This document shows positions 4,344 to 7,556 of a stretch of DNA of 7,556 bases, piece after piece (the stretch's first letter is position 1; every line of letters starts with the position of its first letter). The notes beneath the pieces are model-generated. The model saw only the letters and a list, made by a program, of their open reading frames with translations. It made no database searches and had not been told where the DNA came from. The DNA is from Planctomycetota bacterium (GTDB taxonomy: Bacteria > Planctomycetota > Planctomycetia > Gemmatales > Gemmataceae): positions 1-7,556 of the forward strand of contig JACQFG010000129.1 in assembly GCA_016200155.1 (NCBI GenBank), written 5' to 3'. A program made the translations under genes and the position numbers.

Positions 4344-7100
4344 ATGTCGCTCGCACGTGTTCTCGTCATCGTTGGCTTTGTGACGCTGCTCGATGCGCCG
4401 ACCTTCGTGCCGGCGCAGGAAACGAAAGGGCCGCCGGGCGTCAAGCTCGACGGCGCCGGCGAGCCGCTGCCCGCGGGCGCCGTCGCCCGGCTCGGCTCGA
4501 CGCGATTTCGCCATGCCGGCGCCGTCGGCTTCGTCGGCTATTCGGGCGACGGCAAGATCCTCATCACCTCCAGCGGCGAAAGCAGCCTGCGCTTCTGGGA
4601 CGCCAAGACCGGCAAGGAAATCCGCCGCATCGACATGCCCATGCCGCCGCGCCGCTACGTGTTCCGCAGTGGACCGCCGTCGGTGCACCTTTCCGGCGAC
4701 GGCAAGACCCTCGTCATCGGCGCCGACGAAGGGGAATGCACCGTCATCGACGTCGCCGCCGGCAAGACGCTCAAGGAGTTCAAGACCGCCGCCGGCCCGG
4801 GCGATCGCTTCGGCGAGGGGGGCGGCGCACGCTGCCAGCTCTCCCACGACGGCAGACGACTCCTCGTCCTCGAAGGCGGGCAGAACCGCGGCGCCAGCAA
4901 GGTTGCCGTCTGGGACACCGCCACCGGCCTCGTCATCCGCCAGCTCGAACCCAAGGGCAAGGGCGAAACCTTCTTCACCGCCGCTACCCTGTCCCGCGAC
5001 GGCAAGACCCTCATCTGCGTCGACGGCCTCGACCAGGACCGCAAGTTCGACCCCAAGGACAAGACTGACCGCAAGACGCAGATCCGTTTCCTCGACGTCG
5101 CCGGCGGACAGGAGCTGCGCGCGCTCCCCTGCCCCCTCGTCAACACCGCCGAACTGCTCATGACTGCCGACGGCAAGCATCTCCTCGTGCGCGACCGTGA
5201 CGGACAGGCCGCCAGCCTCATCGACGCAACCACCGGCAAGGAAGGCCACTCGTTTGCCGGCAAGCAGCGTCAACCATACGGCATGATGCTGGCGCCCGAT
5301 GACAAGTCGATCTTCATCGCCGACTTCAATCAGGTCACGCAGTACGATCTCAAGTCCGGCAAGCCCGAGCGGGAGATTCCGTTGCGCGTCAACCGGTTCG
5401 ACGACGACGAGTTCGGGCCCTATGGCCGCATCAATCGCTTCTCGATGGCGGTCAGCCCCGACGGCAAGACGCTCGCGGTTCCCCACCACGCCACGGTTGC
5501 GTTCTGGGATCTGAAGACCGGCAAGGAGATCCCGATCGACGACGGACATCGCAATCGCATCGACTCCGTCGCCTTCGGACCGACCGGCAAGCAGGTGCTG
5601 ACCGGCGCCGCCGACGGCGGACTCTTCCTGTGGAACATCGCCGACAGCAAGCGCGTGCAAGCGTTCTCGAAAAAGGACACCGGCCCCGACGATGTCCGCG
5701 ATCGGCGCGGCGGCGGCGGCGAACGCGTCGACTGGTTCCACGTGCGCGGCAATTTCTCCCCCGACGGCAAGACCATCACGGGCCTCTGGTGGGGCGACAA
5801 GCTCCACATCTGGGACGCCGCCACCGGCAAACTGCTGCACCACCTCGGCGGCGCACGCGGCGCCACCTCGTTCAGCCATGCCCCCGACGGCAAAACCATC
5901 GCCCTGGCCGACGGCGACGGCAGGATCGTCCTGTACAACGCCGAAGCCGGCCGCGAGATCAAGGCCTTCGGTCCGCCGGCACTCGCGGAGCCCATGAACC
6001 CGGAGGAACGCGACTTCGATCGCTTCGAGCAAGGCGCCTACACCAGCGCCTTCTCGCCCGATGGCCGAATGATCATCAGCGGCGGCATGCACATCGAGCC
6101 CAACGGCCTGCGCGTGCAGATCAAATACTGGGAGATCGCCACGGGCCAGGCCCGGGTACAGGCACAAACGCGGATGAACTTCGACGGCCGACCGCAGTGG
6201 GAAATGATCACCGCCGCCCTCGACAGCTTCGTTGTTGGCTTCGCGTTCACGCCTGACAGCAAGGCGATCCTCGAAGCCGGCTTCTCGAACGTCAAGCTGC
6301 GCGACCTGCGCACCGGCGCCGAGATTCGCGCCTTCGGCGGCAAGCAGATCGCTGCCCACACGTCGGTCCTCTCCCCCGACGGCAAAATGCTGGTCGCCGG
6401 CAAGTTCGACGGCGCCCTTCGCGTCTGGGACGTCGCCACCGGCACCGTGCTCACCGATTTCCCCGCCCATCAGAGCCGCGTCGTCGCCCTGGCGTTTTCC
6501 GCCGACGGCAAACGGCTCGCGTCCGGCGCCGTCGATGCCAGCGTGCTCATCTGGGACTGGGACCACATTCGGCAAAAGGCGCTCGATCGCACCACGACGG
6601 TCGCCGCGGCCCGGCTCGAACCGCTCTGGGACGACCTGGCGAGCAAGGACGCGACGACCGCCTACACCGCGATCAAGGGATTTGCCGTCACGCCCGTGGA
6701 ATCGGTAGCGTTTCTGAAGACGCACGTGCGCCCGGCGCCGCCCGTCGATCCGAATCATCTCAAGAAGCTGCTCGACGACCTCGACCACGCGTCCTATTCG
6801 ACCCGTCAGAAGGCCGAGGAAGCGTTGTTCCAGCTCGGCGACCTCGCCGGCCCGGCGCTCCGCACACGCCGGGCGGGCAAGCCGTCGGTCGAGTCCGCGC
6901 GCCGCCTGGATGGGTTGCTGAAAAAGCTCGAGGCCCGCGTCCTGACCGTGGAGGTCCTGCAAGCCCTGCGCGCGATCGAAGCGCTCGAGTTGATCGCCAG
7001 CCCCGACGCTCGTGCCCTGATCGATGCAGTGGCGAAGGGAGCGCCCGGCCACCGCGTGACGGAGGACGCGAAGGCGTCGCTGGGGCGGTTGAAGAAATAG
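4344..7100 (+). CDS. Secreted WD40 (two-propeller) protein with C-terminal helical repeat domain
   Basis: The product has 918 residues. The ATG at 4344 has GGGAG six bases upstream and gives a signal peptide with likely cleavage after FVPA (Ala24), so the protein is exported. Residues about 48-745 are WD40/YVTN-like blades with repeated 'S-P-D-G-K' turns and strand ends such as LRFWD (Trp85), VAVWD, VAFWD, LHIWD, LRVWD and VLIWD (Trp737). I count 14 blade-closing motifs, just enough for two seven-bladed propellers. Several blades are degenerate (CTVID, VTQYD, VKLRD), and two carry long loops: a Lys/Asp-rich one near residues 232-245 and an Arg/Gly-rich one near 450-465. From about 750 to the end is an alpha-helical, HEAT-like tail (LWDDLASKDATTAY, HLKKLLDDLDHASYSTRQKA, ALELIASPDARALIDAVAKG). 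This propeller-plus-tail layout is characteristic of planctomycetes, where such proteins are numerous and presumed to be interaction scaffolds. No enzymatic motif is visible. The gene stands alone, 113 bases after the 4174-4230 palindrome and convergent with the next gene. Confidence 0.92.
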   Translation: MSLARVLVIVGFVTLLDAPTFVPAQETKGPPGVKLDGAGEPLPAGAVARLGSTRFRHAGAVGFVGYSGDGKILITSSGESSLRFWDAKTGKEIRRIDMPMPPRRYVFRSGPPSVHLSGDGKTLVIGADEGECTVIDVAAGKTLKEFKTAAGPGDRFGEGGGARCQLSHDGRRLLVLEGGQNRGASKVAVWDTATGLVIRQLEPKGKGETFFTAATLSRDGKTLICVDGLDQDRKFDPKDKTDRKTQIRFLDVAGGQELRALPCPLVNTAELLMTADGKHLLVRDRDGQAASLIDATTGKEGHSFAGKQRQPYGMMLAPDDKSIFIADFNQVTQYDLKSGKPEREIPLRVNRFDDDEFGPYGRINRFSMAVSPDGKTLAVPHHATVAFWDLKTGKEIPIDDGHRNRIDSVAFGPTGKQVLTGAADGGLFLWNIADSKRVQAFSKKDTGPDDVRDRRGGGGERVDWFHVRGNFSPDGKTITGLWWGDKLHIWDAATGKLLHHLGGARGATSFSHAPDGKTIALADGDGRIVLYNAEAGREIKAFGPPALAEPMNPEERDFDRFEQGAYTSAFSPDGRMIISGGMHIEPNGLRVQIKYWEIATGQARVQAQTRMNFDGRPQWEMITAALDSFVVGFAFTPDSKAILEAGFSNVKLRDLRTGAEIRAFGGKQIAAHTSVLSPDGKMLVAGKFDGALRVWDVATGTVLTDFPAHQSRVVALAFSADGKRLASGAVDASVLIWDWDHIRQKALDRTTTVAAARLEPLWDDLASKDATTAYTAIKGFAVTPVESVAFLKTHVRPAPPVDPNHLKKLLDDLDHASYSTRQKAEEALFQLGDLAGPALRTRRAGKPSVESARRLDGLLKKLEARVLTVEVLQALRAIEALELIASPDARALIDAVAKGAPGHRVTEDAKASLGRLKK

Positions 7101-7128
7101 TGTTTTGATCACGAACCGGAAGCGTGCG

Positions 7129-7530
7129 TTACCCCCGTTTGCGTACCAGTTCCTGCAACTCGTCCGCCAGGCGCGTCAATTCGTCGAGTGACATTTGGTC
7201 TGTCGGGGTTTCGGACCGATTGAGCACGCGCTCACACATCTGGATGATGCCGATTTTCTTGCCTCGGGCGACACCCTCTTCGCGTCCTTCCTCGTGTCCC
7301 TCCATGCGCGCGACCTTCAGCCCGGTGTTGTAATCCAGCTGAGCCTTCCGGCGCGATTCGTATTTTTCGCATTCCAGGTCGGTTTGCTTCAGCATCTTCA
7401 ATTCCTCCAGGGCACGCAGCACCAGCGGTTGCTGCAATGGTGCCGGCACCGCGTCTTCTTCTATCTTCTCTGCATGGCGCAAAAAGTAAAGCCAGATATC
7501 CAGTCCGCTCGTCAACTGGGTGCACGACAT
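7129..7530 (-). CDS. C-terminal part of an Rpn/PD-(D/E)XK nuclease-family protein (truncated or stand-alone)
   Basis: The product as read has 133 residues, starting at the ATG at 7530-7528 and ending at TAA 7131-7129. It matches the C-terminal half of the Rpn/'PD-(D/E)XK nuclease family transposase' group. It has LDIWLYFLRHAEKIEED (residues 10-26), ALEELKMLKQTDLECEKYE (40-58), the charged Gly-Glu stretch MEGHEEGREEGVARGKK (76-92), and a final helix with SLDELTRLADELQELV. The nuclease half with the PD-(D/E)XK residues, which normally precedes this part, is absent. An in-frame TAA lies at 7536-7534, only one codon before the ATG, and the few codons before it (V-V-L-G-L-L) do not look like the family. 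No strong ribosome-binding site precedes the ATG. It is therefore probably the remnant of a broken nuclease gene, whose front may lie beyond the window in another frame. A separately made C-terminal product is also possible. It is convergent with the WD40 gene, with 28 bases between the stops. Confidence 0.75.
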   Translation of the reverse strand: MSCTQLTSGLDIWLYFLRHAEKIEEDAVPAPLQQPLVLRALEELKMLKQTDLECEKYESRRKAQLDYNTGLKVARMEGHEEGREEGVARGKKIGIIQMCERVLNRSETPTDQMSLDELTRLADELQELVRKRG

Positions 7531-7556
7531 GGTTTACAGCAATCCCAATACAACCA

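Noticed and set aside
4190..5068. Open frame of 292 codons overlapping the start of the WD40 gene
   Set aside because: It is an Arg/Pro-rich shifted-frame shadow with no ribosome-binding site, and it starts inside the palindrome.
4317..7112. A 931-codon open frame on the minus strand opposite the whole WD40 gene
   Set aside because: The plus frame has a signal peptide, WD40 motifs and a ribosome-binding site. The antisense translation is a featureless Ala/Gly/Val/Glu-rich sequence, as expected when the third codon position is mostly G or C.

Overview
The window is GC-rich, with mostly short single genes, and looks like a planctomycete chromosome, most likely of the Gemmataceae type. Three things point there. 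The long secreted WD40 protein (4344-7100) ends in the helical repeat tail typical of that group. The gene at the right end is a C-terminal piece of an Rpn/PD-(D/E)XK nuclease-family protein, a family that is very abundant there. The small secreted or lipid-anchored proteins are also of a planctomycete kind. The assignment rests on recognised protein style, not on a database search. No RNA gene, CRISPR array, phage module or intact insertion sequence is visible.

Layout, left to right. Positions 1-483 hold the 3' end of a gene whose start lies outside the window; it encodes a probable secreted protein of unknown role. After a 236-base gap containing a 10-bp inverted repeat comes a secreted protein (720-1712) built of two tandem copies of one ~147-residue unit. 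Next is a DinB/YfiT-like four-helix-bundle protein (1854-2351) with the expected histidines. A tightly spaced pair follows: a zinc-ribbon membrane protein (2475-2882) and, 17 bases on, a lipoprotein with an extra C-terminal membrane helix (2900-3556). Positions 3557-3787 hold a striking compound palindrome of about 100 bp that resembles a small non-autonomous mobile element and also a terminator. The small gene at 3788-4174 encodes a probable helix-turn-helix protein, and a second, different double palindrome touches its stop codon. The 918-residue WD40 protein fills 4344-7100. It is followed, on the opposite strand and convergent, by the Rpn-family fragment (7129-7530).

Most genes have their own Shine-Dalgarno sequence and sizeable spacers, so the region looks like a string of independent accessory genes. 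The exception is the 2475-3556 pair, which is probably co-transcribed. No pathway links the genes. The most interesting signals are not coding: two unrelated palindromic elements share one architecture (each arm is itself a palindrome) and bracket the 3788-4174 gene. The Rpn-family C-terminal piece opens just after an in-frame stop codon and so is either a decayed nuclease gene or a stand-alone C-terminal product.
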